A DNA stretch of 64,000 nt from Pseudorasbora parva (GCF_024679245.1 NC_090172.1:2616001-2680000), one strand, 5' to 3'. Numbered from the stretch's first letter, positions 22,812-36,322 are shown. Program-made: numbers and translations. The notes: generated by a model from the sequence alone, not told the origin.

Positions 22812-23580
22812 TGTTTACCAACAACCTGGAGATGAGAACCACACAGCTGCCTCTCTCTTTATCTCTACATCTTCTCAATCCCTCGTCCCTTTTTCTTCCG
22901 CCGAATTCTCTTGTTCTATCCTCTTTCTCGGGCATAAATTGCCTGTACTCTCTGAAATGTGTCTCATAGCATCAGAAGGTTTTAAATATAGATACACTCA
23001 CCTAAAGGATTATTTGGAACACCTGTTTAATTTCTCATTAATGCAATTAGCTAATCAGCCAATCACATGGCAGTTCTTCAATGCATTTAGGGGTGTGGTC
23101 CTGGTCAAGACAATCTCCTGAACTCCAAACTGAATGTCAGAATGGGAAAGAAAGGTGATTTCAGCAGTTTTGAGCGTGGCATGGTTGTTGGTGCCAGACG
23201 GGCCGGTCTGAGTATTTCACAATCTGCTCAGTTACTGGGATTTTCACACACAACCATTTCTAGGGTTTACAAAGAATGGTGTGAAAAGGGAAAAACTCTA
23301 AAAACTCCAATTATGCAGCAGTCCTGTGGGCGAAAATGCCTTGTTGATGATTTGTGAAGCCACAACACACACAACCTTGACTTTGTTTACCAACAACCTG
23401 GAGATGAGGTTTTTGCTAAACAAGGACCGCACAACCTCTCTCTTTATCTCTATATCTTCTCAAGCCCTCGTCCCTTTTTCTTCTGCCGAATTCTCTTGTT
23501 CTATCCTCTTTCTCGGGCATAAATTGCCTGTTCTCTCTGAAATGTATCTCATAGCATCAGATGGTTTGAAATGTAGATAT
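22812..23580. repeat. Direct duplication around a Tc1-like insertion
   Basis: About 180 bp beginning tttaccaacaacctggagat and running through tgttctatcctctttctcgg occurs at 22816-22990 and again at 23383-23575, with point differences. The interval contains the Tc1-like relic. This is a local duplication, not a known repeat type. Confidence 0.7.
22990..23357 (+). pseudogene. Tc1/mariner transposase N-terminal relic
   Basis: A Tc1-like end region (tacactcacctaaaggatta at about 22991) leads into a frame from the ATG at 23142. It encodes MGKKGDFSSFERG and continues through a helix-turn-helix (LSISQSAQLLGFSHTTIS) to CGRKCLVDD. This is the paired-type DNA-binding half of a Tc1 transposase. The frame stops at 23357, and none of the DDE catalytic half follows, so the copy is dead. 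Confidence 0.85.
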
Positions 23581-23755
23581 GTTGCCAATGGGCATATTCA
23601 CTTACTGTATGTATTCAGACTTGCTATAGTTTTCTGCCTGTTATTGTAGGTGGGAACTTTTATTGTCAATCTTCAAATCACGTCAAAGTAATCCTTACAA
23701 CTCTGAAAACAAAAGCAAACTTTCTTTATAAATTGACCCCAGATTTGCAGTTTAA

Positions 23756-24534
23756 AGGGGATCTATTATGCCCCTTTTTTACAAGATGTAATAGAATTCA
23801 CCCAGAATGTGTCTGAGAAGTACCAGCTCTAAGTACCACACAGCTAATAGGGTGGAGTCTGTCAGCAATTGAGGGCGGAGTCTATGCTAATAGCGTGGAG
23901 TCTGTCAGCAATTGAGGGCGGAGTCTATGCTAATAGGGTGGAGTCTGTAAGCAATTCAGGGCGGAGTCTATGCTAATAGGGTGGAGTCTGTCAGCAATTG
24001 AGGGCGGAGTCTATGCTAATAGGGTGGAGTCTGTAAGCAATTCAGGGCGGAGTCTATGCTAATAGGGTGGAGTCTGTCAGCAATTGAGGGCGGAGTCTAT
24101 GCTAATAGCGTGGAGTCTGTCAGCAATTGAGGGCGGAGTCTATGCTAATAGGGTGGAGTCTGTAAGCAATTCAGGGCGGAGTCTATGCTAATAGGGTGGA
24201 GTCTGTCAGCAATTGAGGGCGGAGTCTATGCTAATAGGGTGGAGTCTGTAAGCAATTCAGGGCGGAGTCTATGCTAATAGGGTGGAGTCTGTAAGCAATT
24301 CAGGGCAGAGTCTATGCTAATAGGCAGGGGTCTGTAAGCAGTCGTGGGCGGGGCCTGTGCAATGTGACATCACACTGCTAGAATCTGCAAACGGCTTGTT
24401 CTGAGACACTGCTTATGATTTATGGGGATTAAAAAAGAGTATTTATTATTATAGTATCTTTGTGTACACACACTGCCGACACACATTTATGTTCAAAGAC
24501 CATATAAAAGTCAATTTTGCATAATAGGTCCCCT
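23756..24534. mobile_element. TTAA-flanked element filled with 43-bp repeats
   Basis: The ends AGGGGATCTATTATGCccc and GCATAATAGGTCCCCT are inverted repeats. Both sides are flanked by TTAA (23752-23755, 24535-24538). TTAA duplication is typical of the piggyBac and Kolobok superfamilies. The interior is mainly the tandem array at 23843-24352. No coding sequence, so it is non-autonomous. Confidence 0.85.
23843..24352. repeat. 43-bp tandem repeat, ~12 copies
   Basis: The unit is gctaatagggtggagtctgt plus a 23-bp remainder. Two versions, gtcagcaattgagg and gtaagcaattcagg, alternate in a partly regular order, which suggests growth by a two-unit (86-bp) step. Spacing is exact (23886 to 23929). Confidence 0.93.
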
Positions 24535-26891
24535 TTAAACAACTACATTCCAAAAAAAATGGAAATTTCGTGACACACCAACAGTAGTATTTTGAAAATG
24601 ATGAGGGTTTTCTCATCCGCCATTGCTGGTTGGTGCGAGATGCATTCTGGGATACTTGGTTGTTTCAAGTTTCTCCAATCTGATGACAAGAACAGACAAG
24701 AAAGCATATTGAAAAAATGCTAGAATGTTGCCATGCAAGAAAAAATATAACGATATGAACACAAATTGAATGTAAAATGTCATGCCTTGAGAACACACCC
24801 TGGTACTTCAAGTTTAATGAGCTCAAGTCTTTAAAGGGTTTTTGTGTGAAGCACTTAGTAGCAATTAAAATATACGTCCACATGCAGAGCTGTATGCTAT
24901 ACTATATTTTGTTATCTCAGTTATGTGTGTATAATATTATTTTCCTCAGGCCAAAATGAGCTGCAGTGTGGACCAGACTGGCTCTGTGAAACTGTGGTTT
25001 TAGTGTTGCATCATGTAAGTTCCAGTGTGCTTTTTGCTGATGCAAACTACACCACACACACTATAGTGATGGAAAGAGTTTGATTTAAGGATTCTGATTT
25101 TATTTTATTTTTTAAAAAGCATTCAGTGCATTCAATGGTTATTTATTTTACCTATTACATCATCACATGGTCTTTGTGGAAACTTGTTTCCGTCACAGAA
25201 TGAAAAATAAATAAGGTAATTGCAACTTTTTATCCTCCAATTCTGACGAAAAAGTCCGAATGTATGATATAAAGTACATTATAAAGTGATTAACCCCTTA
25301 ACTGTCTTAACTCTTTTGAGAATAGACATGAAAATGCACTATCCAAACTCAAAGGGCTGCAATTCATGAATGCTTTGGAATATAAACCTAAGTTTGGTCT
25401 TGTTTTAAAGAAGACACTCGGCAGATTATTGCTGAAGTGAAAGCAATTCAAAATATGAAAGTATGAATTCAGTTCCAATGTTATGGAAGTTTAATTTAAC
25501 TGTAAATAAAAAATACTCTACTAAATATTTTTTTTATATATAAAATATATATTTTACCAAAAATAATTCAAAAAATACAACAACAAATACCTCTTAAATT
25601 ACTATAAAATCAAAGCCATATGTCTAACCAAGCTGTGTTCCAAATTTTAAGTTAATATCACAAAAATTAAAGATCCCATGAGATTTTGTTTAGGCGCTGT
25701 ACCAAACACACCACATTCCATTTATGTTTTTTAAATCAATTTTCCTGTAAATGTCTGTCCAAATATCACTTCCATCATGGAACAGTAACCAAAAATGGAA
25801 CCTTGTCACTCAGACCTTTCCGACTGTGTGTGTTTTGTTAAGATCGGGGAAGATTTTGATTATATTTTGTAATATGAAACATGGCACCGCCCACTAGGGG
25901 GAGGAGCCTGCTAGAAGAAATTCGAGTACCGTTTCCATGGTAACTCAACATTTGATTTTAAAACGGTTTTCACAGGATGAATTTTGAGTTTGTTAGCTTT
26001 CGAACGATACCTAATTTATGATGATTACTAAAATATAGGATATGAAAAAAAGTCGTCAAAAAAAGAGCCCCAAGCATCCCGCCTGTGGGACAGTGACAGT
26101 TAAGTTAAATTAAATTAATAATAATTTCATGTGTCCAAGATCATTTATTGTGGTCATAAAATGCAGTTTATTCAGCTGGCAAACATCAGACTCAAACCGG
26201 ACATTATTACCACACACTTTCAGTTGTGTTAGCGTCCTTGTTGTCATCCAATACGTCACTTATGGACTCATTGTCGACTAATCTAACTGGCCACATTACA
26301 TTATATTAGCCATCACAATATGTTTCTCAAATGCTATTTCAAAATGGAGTCTAATTTGACCATCTGCACTGCTGCTTTGAATGTCTTGCTCCTCTTCATT
26401 TGCCAAATAAATGGAAACGGCCTGCTGGTGAGATAACTTAAATGACTAGTAAATTATTTCCGCCCAGATGTGTGGATTTCAGCCAGGAGCTAGCTATGCT
26501 AATGGACGGCATATCTGCATCGTAAATATCCTTGAGAGCAAAACTATGTGATGCTAATGTTTATTGTTACTGACAATCTGGAAATGGCTCAGACAGGCGA
26601 GTAAGAGCAATAACTTTAGAGACATCAGCGTCATCGGCACACACACTCACTGATGTATAAAGCTGGCAGATGCTCCCAAAACTATTTCAATGCCTGTCGA
26701 TTCAATCAGGAAAAGTGGCAAGATAGAAAATGTTAATAAAAGTTCATAAATAACTTTAGCTCAATGCTTAGACAAGGTATGATTCAGCGTGTGTGTAAGT
26801 GAGGGGTTTATTGTTCATTTGAACACTAATCTTTACCCACACTTCCCAATGGCCGGTGACTTAAGAGAATTTACCAACCATACATAATTTT
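24535..26891. other. Mostly single-copy DNA with one degenerate element
   Basis: No gene is supported. Short frames at 24613-24959 and 25290-25478 lack domains. At about 25291 (ccttaactgtc) and 26088-26105 (gacagtgacagttaag), inverted words suggest the ends of an ~815-bp degenerate transposon. 26180-26720 is non-repetitive, of moderate GC content, and dense in AT-rich motifs (ctaatttg, taaatga, tgctaatg). It is a candidate conserved non-coding block. Confidence 0.4.
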
Positions 26892-27170
26892 GGTCACACC
26901 TTATTTTAGGGTTCAGTTATTAAATATTAACTAATTGCTTATTATCATGCATATTACTAGGATATTGTCTGTTTATTAGCACTTATAAAACTCATATTAA
27001 TGCCTTATTCTGCATGAGCTTATTCTACATCCCTTAATCCGACCCAATACCTAAACTTAAACGCTACAAAAACTACCTTACTAACTATTAATAAGCAGTA
27101 AATTAGGAGTTTATTGAGGCAAAAGTCGTAGTTAATAGTGAATATGTGTTCCCCATACTAAAGTGTTACC
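26892..27170 (-). mobile_element. GGTAACACTTTA MITE, inverted copy
   Basis: 279 bp, the reverse orientation of the copies at 40580-40858, 41453-41731 and 60721-60999. The start is degraded (ggtcacaccttattttaggg), while the end ctaaagtgttacc is intact. The family has TIRs of about 13 bp and no coding capacity. Confidence 0.9.
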
Positions 27171-27495
27171 ATAATTTTACCACAAAATCGTAATTTTGTG
27201 TTGGTCCTGCATTTGCTGCCAAAACAGCCCTGGCTAGTTGAAGGTGTGCTGTGGTAGCCATCTGGCACCTAGATGTTAGCAGCATATCCTTTAAGTGCTG
27301 TAAGTTGTGAGGTGGGGCCTCCCTCCTGGGGCCATTTGTTCCTCAGGTAAGCCACACACACACACCCGGCCATCCGCGTGATGTAAAAGAACTCGTGATT
27401 CCTCAGACCAGGCCACCTTCTTCCATTGCTCCGTGGTCCAGTTCTGATGCTCACGTGCCACTGTTGGTGCTTTCGGCGGGGTCAGGGGTCAGAGG

Positions 27496-27840
27496 TCACC
27501 CTGACTGGACCATACGCAACAAACTGAGATGCTCTGTGTATTCTGACAGCTTTCTATCAGAAGCAGCATTAACTTCTGGAGCAGTTTGAGCTCCAGTAGC
27601 TCGTCTGTTTGATCGGACCACACGGGCCAGCCTTCGCTGCCCACGTGCATCAATGAGCCTTGGCCGCCCATGACCCTGTGGCCGGTTCTCCACTGGTCCT
27701 TCCTTGGAGCACTTTTGATAGATACTGACCACTGCAGACCGGGAACAGCCCACAAGAGCTGCAGTTTTGGAGATGCTCTGACCCAGTCGTCTAGCCGTCA
27801 CAATCTGGCCAAACTCGCTCAAATCCTTACGCTTGCCCAT
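27496..27840 (-). pseudogene. Tc1-like transposase N-terminal relic
   Basis: From the ATG at 27840 the product starts [21 protein letters not shown] helix-turn-helix ([20 protein letters not shown]), a [18 protein letters not shown] linker and a second HTH-like segment follow. This is the paired-type DNA-binding domain of Tc1 transposases. About 114 residues remain and the catalytic half is absent. Surrounding DNA from about 27190 (tgttggtcctgcatttgctg) to about 27990 probably belongs to the same element. Confidence 0.85.
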
Positions 27841-27995
27841 TTCTCCTGCTTCACACACATCAACTCTGAGGACAAAATGTTCACTTGCTGCCTAATATAT
27901 CCCACCCACTAACAGGAGCTGTGATGACGAGATTATCAGGGTTATTTACTTCACCTGTCAGTGGTTATAATGCTATGCCTGATCGGTGAAAAATG

Positions 27996-28937
27996 TAAAA
28001 CATTATTAAAGACAAGACATTTTTTTCAGGTAGAGACATTAAATAAATTAATCAATTGTAAAATAATACAGGACAGTTGTAAAAATTAAACATAGAGAAA
28101 AACAGTCAGTGATTTTTTCATTGTCCTTTTTTGTTTAAACACTAATCACAGGTTTATTAGGCTACTGTCACTTTAAGAGTGAATGCACGGATCCAATACT
28201 CTGATACACGCGTGTTGTCTTTCTGTCTATGGTCACTCAAGCCCAAACCAACAGTTTATTAGGATACCCGGAAACCAATGCCTTTCCCATCTCCATGTAA
28301 ACAACAAAAATGTGAATATGTGAAAACAGTAACGTCAGGGTCTGAGTTTTCTGGGTGTTTCTTGACAAAGTCACATCGCCATCTACTGGCTTGGTATGCA
28401 TAATACAGCCTTTTTAGTCATTTTCGCAGATGTGATCAGACATCTTTTCGACAACGTCTGTTTTTAGTGCATCGTTGTCGTATACACACACCCTGAAGTT
28501 TGCTTTTTCAGGCCCCCAAAATGCCGTTTTTGTGTAAATAGGCCCTAAAATAAAAACCCCTGTAATTATAATTTGTCTGAAAAGGAATACACGTTTTACT
28601 GGCATTTACTCCCGCAAATGTTCATTTCAACTGGAAACTATGTGTCTAATAATGGTCAAAAGTTTGAAATAATTTCGATTTTTAAATATTTTTGAAAGAA
28701 GTCTGCTCACCAAGGCTGCGTTTATTTGATCATAACTACAGTAAAACAGTAATATTGTGAAATACTATATCATAAAACTGTTCTGTTTTTTAATGTAATT
28801 TATTCATGTGAAGTTTAACTACATTTTCAGCATATTATAAAGATTTCTGAAGACTGGAGTAATGATACTGAAAATCCTGCTTTTGATCACAGAAATACAT
28901 TACAGTTTAAAATATATTTAAATAGAAACCCATCCTA
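27996..28937. other. Unassigned AT-rich stretch
   Basis: No gene or clear repeat boundary. The minus-strand frame at 28414-28605 has no domain. The stretch from 28690 (tgctcaccaaggctgcgtttatttgatc) into 28930 resembles a common fish dispersed repeat, tentatively. Confidence 0.35.
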
Positions 28938-29314
28938 CACTGCAAAAAAATGCATTTCTTACTTAGTATTTTTATCTTGTTTCTAGTCTAAATATCTAAA
29001 ATACTTACATTATGAAACATTTACTAAACGAGTAAAAATTATTGTCTTGTTTTGGGAAAATTAATTTAAAACTAAGAGAGTTTTTGCTTAAAATAATCTT
29101 GTTTTCTGTTTGAATTAAGATTATTTTTCTCACCCCATTGGCAGATTATTGATCTTATTTTAAGCAAAAACTCTCTTCATTTTGAGTTATTTTTCCCCAA
29201 AACAAGACAATTACTTTTGCTTGTCTAGTAAATACTTCGTGTTTTAAGAATGTTTAGATGTTTGGACTAGAAACAAGACAAAAATACTGAGTAAGAAAAG
29301 CATTTTTTGTAGTG
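28938..29314. mobile_element. Hairpin MITE, CACTGCAAAAAA family, copy 2
   Basis: Starts cactgcaaaaaaatgcattt and ends aaaagcattttttgtagtg. The arms fold on a caccccattggcagat centre near 29130, as in copy 1. Confidence 0.85.
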
Positions 29315-30343
29315 TATTAAATTGTAATAATATTTAACCACACTGCTATTTTTGCAATATTATTTTTAATCAAATAAATGCAGGCTTCATTCAAAAACAT
29401 GAAAAATCTAAATTATGCCAAACTTTTGACTGACAGTGTATAGGTACATATTTCCAGTGAGCCTGGGTTGCAAATAAGACAATACGTGGCAAGAACGAAC
29501 ACACACAAACAGAAACCATTGGTGAATAATGAAGGCAGAATGGAGGCAAAACTGCCACAATGAACAATTTTCTCCCCTCGGCCTCATGGAACACCTCATA
29601 TTTCACCATTGTGTTGTAAAAAGCACTCTGTGGTCTGCACTGTCTCTTACTATTAGGCCAAACACACCATAAAACCAGCTTAAATTCAGGTCCACATTGA
29701 CAGGAAGGAGACGATGTACTGAAAACTGGTTTCTGACATGTCATGAACAAAGCAAAACAAGGACATTAGGCATCCAGTCATACCTTACTTTATAATAAGG
29801 GTCACAAAACCCTTACCCTAGGTTTCATAAAACATCTTTAGATTGCAGATTTGAAATTAGGCCTAAGTATTATTATTATTATTCTTTTTTTGAGTGAATA
29901 TGCATCAGATGACCATTCCTTTACATGCACATTATCCCTGATATTTACAGACAACAAGGTTAGTTAGTTAAACGTTTATTGTCCAGTCTTACCTTAAAAA
30001 CTGGTCTTTGGCCTCTCTATATACGACAATAAAAGTAATATATAATACACACACATTACCTCTTATTCAAAGACCTTTCGCATATGGTTACATATATTCT
30101 ACCAGATATTGCAATTCTTTGCGATTCTTCTTGATTATGCTTTGTGGTTATAATGTGCTGTTTTGTTGTGCACTTTACTCTTTATGTTGCAGAAGTTTCA
30201 CTTGAGGAATCAATAAAGTCTATCAAGAACAGAAGATTGTGTAATCAATGCGTGAGTGCCTTGATTTTTACGTATAGTTTTATGTGTCTGAGAGAGAGAG
30301 ATTTGTGATCAAGATTCAAGGATCAATGATTTCCATACTGTGT
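29315..30343. other. Unassigned stretch, no gene seen
   Basis: Includes short frames at 29391-29750 (minus) and 30008-30205 (plus) with no recognisable domain. Nothing else is supported. Confidence 0.35.
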
Positions 30344-31210
<867 letters not shown>

Positions 31211-31786
31211 TGTGTATGTGTGTATCTGGGCGAGTGCTGGTCTCCTCAACCGCTTCTGGCGCTCCTGATTAAATCAGCAATTCAGATAAAGACTTGGTCT
31301 GTTTTCACAGCAGACACAACGAGTAAATTAAAAGCAGAGTCTGACAGAGGACCATATGGCCCAAGTCTCAGCGAGAGGAAGGAGAGGCAAGATTAATTGA
31401 TAATAGCTGCCTCTTTCAGCACCTCCAGCAGAGGTCTGGAGATGCTGCTGGAATTTCAGCAGCTTGTCCGTAATCAAACTGTCAGGAGACAAAGCATGCT
31501 TTATATGGGGAAGGCATAGCATGCCTCAACCTTTAAAGTTTCATTTGCCAATTCAGATAAAGCTGTATTCTTGGTGTCTGCACATGTGAGAAACACGGAT
31601 ACGATTCTAACTTGCTCTCTACGAGTTCCTCTTCCTTCCATTGTTGCCATCTTTTGCCAGATTCGGTTCCAAATTAATGCTCTTCGACAGGCCCAGTTTA
31701 TCATCCAATTTCTTCTCATCTCCAAAAATGTAGTTGTACTGCAGTGTGAAATAAACTTCATCCGAAGATCATCAAAAAACCATCGT
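31211..31786. other. Single-copy-looking stretch, no gene seen
   Basis: Moderate-GC sequence without a repeat signature. Short minus-strand frames (31328-31522, 31501-31821) have no domain. It could be conserved non-coding sequence, but there is no direct support. Confidence 0.35.
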
Positions 31787-32475
31787 TGTGAACTGCTCCG
31801 AGACGTGGGTTGAAGATCCAAGTGCAGCTTTATTGGGACAATCCAGAATCATAATCCATAAAACAGGCAAAAGGTCAAACACACAGGCAAACAATCTGAG
31901 CTACGGGCAGAAAACACTGAAAAAAAAGAGTAAACCAGACACCAGCATAACGCTCAGAAATGCAGCGTAACACATACAAGACTTTGCAAAGAAAGGCACT
32001 GGAGGGCTTGATGCACAATTCTGATTTGGTGACTATATCTGATTTTTTGGATGACCCGCTTACATCATCTTTTAATAGCGACCCGTATCCGATATTTGCA
32101 TTTACACTGGACACTGCGAAACAGCCCACGACGTTCTGACCCGAAAAAAGATGTAAAAGGGCGCGATATGCAATGGTCACAATGGATGCAGACAAAATGA
32201 TTATTCAATGTATCTTTAAAGTTCAGCAAAACATTGCCTTCGTCTTCTATCGCGCCATTTGTGTGTCGTGATTGCAGATCACACTGACGTCATTCGCCCC
32301 CGTCCCTTTTTCACTCGCATTTACTGAGGAATATCTGATCTGACCGCTTACATGGCAGACGCTAATGCACGTATCCGAATCATATCGGATTTATTACCAC
32401 ATATGAGTGAGGCCTGAATCCGATCTGAGGATATCAGAAAAATCGGAATAGGGTCACTTGAACCACGCAGTGTAA

Positions 32476-33243
32476 AGCCCTATTCAGACGGTAATTGTTT
32501 CTCATGTGGACGTCCATAAAAATATATTTGCAGCCCTCAGAGATAAACTCAGATGGAGATTTATTCAGGAGAAGCGAGCTTTGTGATCATGAGCACCGAG
32601 GAACGCCAGTCAAATAAGTGTTTGTCTGCTGTAAAAATAGCATATGCTTGGAATAAAATATTATTTATTTTTAATAATAGGACATTATTCATTTAAATCT
32701 CCTGTTTAAAAAAATATGTAATTTAAAAAATATGGAAATGAGCGGAATACTGCAATTTGAACCTATATAACATTAATCACTGCCGTAATAACGCCTCATT
32801 TCAAATGTTTACGTGTTTTTTTTCTTTCTCTTTTGAGCGGTGATGAAAGATTATTTGTGTAAATATTTTCCAGTATTTCAGTAATAAAAGTGTCGGCTAG
32901 ATCTTTAACATGCATCCAAATTACAGAATACGGTGCTCCGCAGGGGGCAAAAAGGATATAAAGAGTTAATTTGGAAACAATCTTTTCTTGACAACTCAGA
33001 GATGTGGATTCGGACGGCGCTTAAATCGCCACACGACCTTGGTGTTTGTCAAACGGTAGGTCATTTGGCTGGGGATTTTTACGCGGGTGGTGGGAGAAAA
33101 ACGCTGACATTCTGGATTCAGGCGGCGATAAAATCACAGTAAATGTTTATCTCAGTTTATAATGTTAAAATCACAGTTTATCTCCTGTGAATTATGAAAA
33201 TACCTACGACCCCACGAGAAACAATTACCGTCCGAATAGGGCT
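32476..33243. mobile_element. PIF/Harbinger-type MITE, TAA duplication
   Basis: 768 bp. The ends AGCCCTATTCAGACGGTAAT and ATTACCGTCCGAATAGGGCT are nearly perfect inverted repeats extending to about 27 bp (ttgtttctc). It is flanked by TAA on both sides (32473-32475, 33244-33246). No coding sequence. Confidence 0.82.
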
Positions 33244-33266
33244 TAAGAGTGAACACACAGGGCTTA

Positions 33267-33835
33267 GGCTACGTCGACACTAATCCGGATAAATTTAAAA
33301 ACGTTTTTTTCTAAAACGTTTTTTAAGAGTTTTCGTCTAAAATCGCTCCGCTTCCACACGCTCATTTTCAATCGTTTTCCAAAAAAATGTTCATCTACAC
33401 TGAAACGTCTGAAAACGCTTACATCCCCGTACTGCGCATGAGCAAATCCAAGACGCTTCGACTTGCGTCATTTCCGCTACTCGTTTATTTACTCTTTGAA
33501 ATTTTGTGGTAATGTCGAGAAAAGGCACTGAGTTTTTAAAATGGGCCGACAGTGAGGTGGAGTTGTTGCTGCGAGTAACACATGAATATAAAGTGTGAAT
33601 TGTTCATATGACTGCATCACATGGCTAAAAATGTGTCATCGTATTAAAAAGCCTCCGTTTTCACAGTCCACACTACGACGCAAAGACGACGTTTTCAAAT
33701 GTATCCGCTTTGGAGAGTGTTTTCAAAACGATACGTTTTCATTGACTTAAAACGCTGTCTCAGTGTGGACGGAAGGCCATAACGGAGAGAAAAATATACG
33801 TTTTCAAATGAAAACACATTAGTGTGGACATGGCC
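33267..33835. mobile_element. MITE with TTA duplication
   Basis: 569 bp. The ends are GGCTACGTCGACACTAATCC and CATTAGTGTGGACATGGCC, flanked by TTA (33264-33266, 33836-33838). Internal acgttttcaaa/ttgaaaacgt words are repeated in both orientations, as in a common vertebrate MITE group. Confidence 0.78.
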
Positions 33836-33946
33836 TTAAACAGTCAAAAATAAAGGAGATAATAGCACACAGGTGAAAGTAATCAGAACATGATTAAATC
33901 ATGCAGATGGAAGGAGTGCCCCCTGGAGGAGATAATGGGCATGACA

Positions 33947-35923
33947 GCTGGCGGTTGCGACATCTATTTCAAAAAAGTGAAATAAACCATATTAGAATAT
34001 CTTTATATTGTATATCACATAAAATATACTATAAATGTTGGGTTTGTGTCAAATATGTAATTCAAAGATTTAAACCAACAGCTGGGTTTGTCTCTTTCTG
34101 ACCCAAACATGGGTTGAAACAACCTAGCATTATTAAGAGTGTATATAGTACCGTTATATTAAAATTGACATCTCTATTTTACATCATCGTCAGTTATCCC
34201 ATTGGTTCTTTATTAGACTGCCATCTTAGGCCCATCAATTATATCTAAAATAAAATAAATAAAATAAAAAAGTTCACTTTTTAAGAATAGCTTACTCTTA
34301 TCCAAATTTCTGACTGTCAAAACTTCAAATGAGAATATGAGTATATATATATATATATGCAGTTAATTATCCATCAGTGAACATGTTACCAGCGATCAAA
34401 AGCTGCTCTTATGAAATCTCTTATGATGCCAAAATCATACAGGTTTTTGTCATCTGAAAAAGGGCAAATAGTAGAAGGCAGATGGTTTTTGATGATCTTG
34501 GGATGAAGTTTATTCCACAGTGTATTACAACTAAATTCCTTGAGATACCAGAATGCCATTGAAGAAATTGGATGATAAACTAGGCCCATCAAAGTGCTCA
34601 TTTAGGGCAGAATACTTCAGTCTGTGATCTATGGCAGTGATAGATTGATAGATGGATATTTGAAGAAGAAGGGAGGGAGCGCTAGACAGAGGAAGAGATC
34701 CCACTCGGGGGAAATCAGTATATTCTACACATAAACAGATTCATCATCAACACTGACAAATAGTGTGCTGCATAAAGATCAGCTTAAATGAGAGCGAGCA
34801 GACTGGGTGTGTGGAAAATATAGTAAAAAGAACTGGAGAGATCCTACTGGAAAAACATCTAGAAGTTGTTTAAAGAAGACTTGAACTGGCTTTTTTTTAT
34901 TTTTTAAATATACTGTTGTCTGAGGTCGGCTAAGGACGTTTGCATAGATTTACAATCAAAAACATCATAATGCATAAGTTATAGGCTATTTTCTAGCTTT
35001 GATTTGATCCTAGCTTCTGAACCGTTGGGCGTGCCGCATTAAAGACTTGGAAGTAAACGCCCACAGCTTTGATTGGATAACAGTCATTCAGACTATACCG
35101 TACGGACTGGTCAACCTGGTTATTGGTTAAAGCTGGTTAAAACAAACCAGCTAAATACCAGCTTGACCAACTTGGTATTGCATGCTTTTTCTAGAAGGAT
35201 TTCTCTCTGGCTGAACTGCTACACACACTTCCCCTCTTGTTTTTACCCCATTCTGAGACAACACACACCCTGTATTCTGAATATTTTATCACAGAACCAA
35301 CTTTGAGATTCATCCTCTGAGAGGGAGAGGGCGAGTAAAGAGAACCAACAATGGAGGAAGAGGAAGAGGTGAGATGAAGAAGTGTGGAAGGCATCAAAAC
35401 CTTGACCTCACCTCAAAACACACACACTCTCTCCCCCTATAGATCAGAAAGAAAACATTGCCCCAGGATATGATGTATGAATTTCCAGTAGCTGTAGGAT
35501 AAAGCCTCTGCGGAGTTGAGGAGTAATATCAGAACAGTCCTGAGTAGCTAAGACAGCATTATACAGTTTATAAATCAGAAATAAAGCATTACAACTCTGC
35601 GGTCTGTCTGAAGGGTGTAAAAGTGAGTGTTTTAGAGAGGATGGGGGCTGCATCATTAATCGAGCTCTTGCCCTGTATGAGCAGCCTCTCTGTGTCTGTT
35701 AATGACAGTAAATGAGAGGTAATTATGGGCTGTCAGTTGAACCGCTCCTCTCTTCCATTGCATTACAGGGGTCTGCCCCATCCCCTACTGACTACTACAC
35801 ACCCCACAGACCTCCATTACCCAGCTATTGTCCAAACACACACACACACACACACACACATCTTCGAATCAACAGACATTTTATCGACAAGTAATTTTTA
35901 TGGGACAAATGACGAGGAAATAT
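33947..35923. other. Mostly unassigned, one GGGTT repeat copy
   Basis: 34010-34135 is a GGGTT foldback copy like 14353-14460. The remainder is non-repetitive by eye, with a short (TA)n at about 34342-34357 and a (CA)n at 35838-35861. Short frames (34386-34601 minus, 35073-35306 plus, 35444-35656 minus) have no domains. Confidence 0.4.
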
Positions 35924-36113
35924 GGTAGCACTTTATTTTACAGTCCTGTTACCCATGCACATACTATACACTTATTATAGTAATTGCAATAACTGGGTAA
36001 TAAGGTATTAACCCTGAACCGACCCCTAAACCTAATCTTAACCCATGTAGTTACCTTGTATTACAAAGTTCTTTCTTAGGTAAGTACGCAATACTGTAAA
36101 ATGAAGTGCAACC
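35924..36113. mobile_element. 190-bp MITE
   Basis: The ends ggtagcactttattttacag and ctgtaaaatgaagtgcaacc are inverted repeats of 20 bp with few mismatches. The interior has the aaccctgaaccgacccctaa stretch common in fish MITEs. No coding capacity. Confidence 0.75.
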
Positions 36114-36322
36114 TTTCTACTTTCAATGGTTTTGTTGTACAATTCAATTCAAGTAGCCTACACAAAATGTACATTGCACATCTGCTCTGCTTTCTCTTCT
36201 TTCTTCTCTATTTCTTGCTGGACAAACTAAGTAAAAGCAGTCTAAGGGTGCGTTCACACTTGCCATGTTTGGTTGGATTAAAACGAACCCTGGTGCGATT
36301 GCTCGTTTAGTGCGGTAAACAC

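Larger units (their letters stand above)
31787..33946 (-). mobile_element. Probable solo LTR opened by later insertions
   Basis: The plus-strand ends are TGTGAACTGC and GGGCATGACA, so the minus strand runs TGTCATG...CACA. On the minus strand an AATAAA signal precedes the last 50-odd bases (near 31832), as in an R/U5 region. The two outer pieces (31787 to about 31915, and about 33840-33946) read as one LTR separated by about 1.9 kb of inserted DNA elements. No internal retrotransposon genes and no clean target duplication were found, so this is moderately confident. Confidence 0.5.

Noticed and set aside
32476..33243. hAT assignment for the AGCCCTATTC element
   Set aside because: The flanking duplication is 3 bp (TAA), not 8 bp, so a PIF/Harbinger-type origin fits better.
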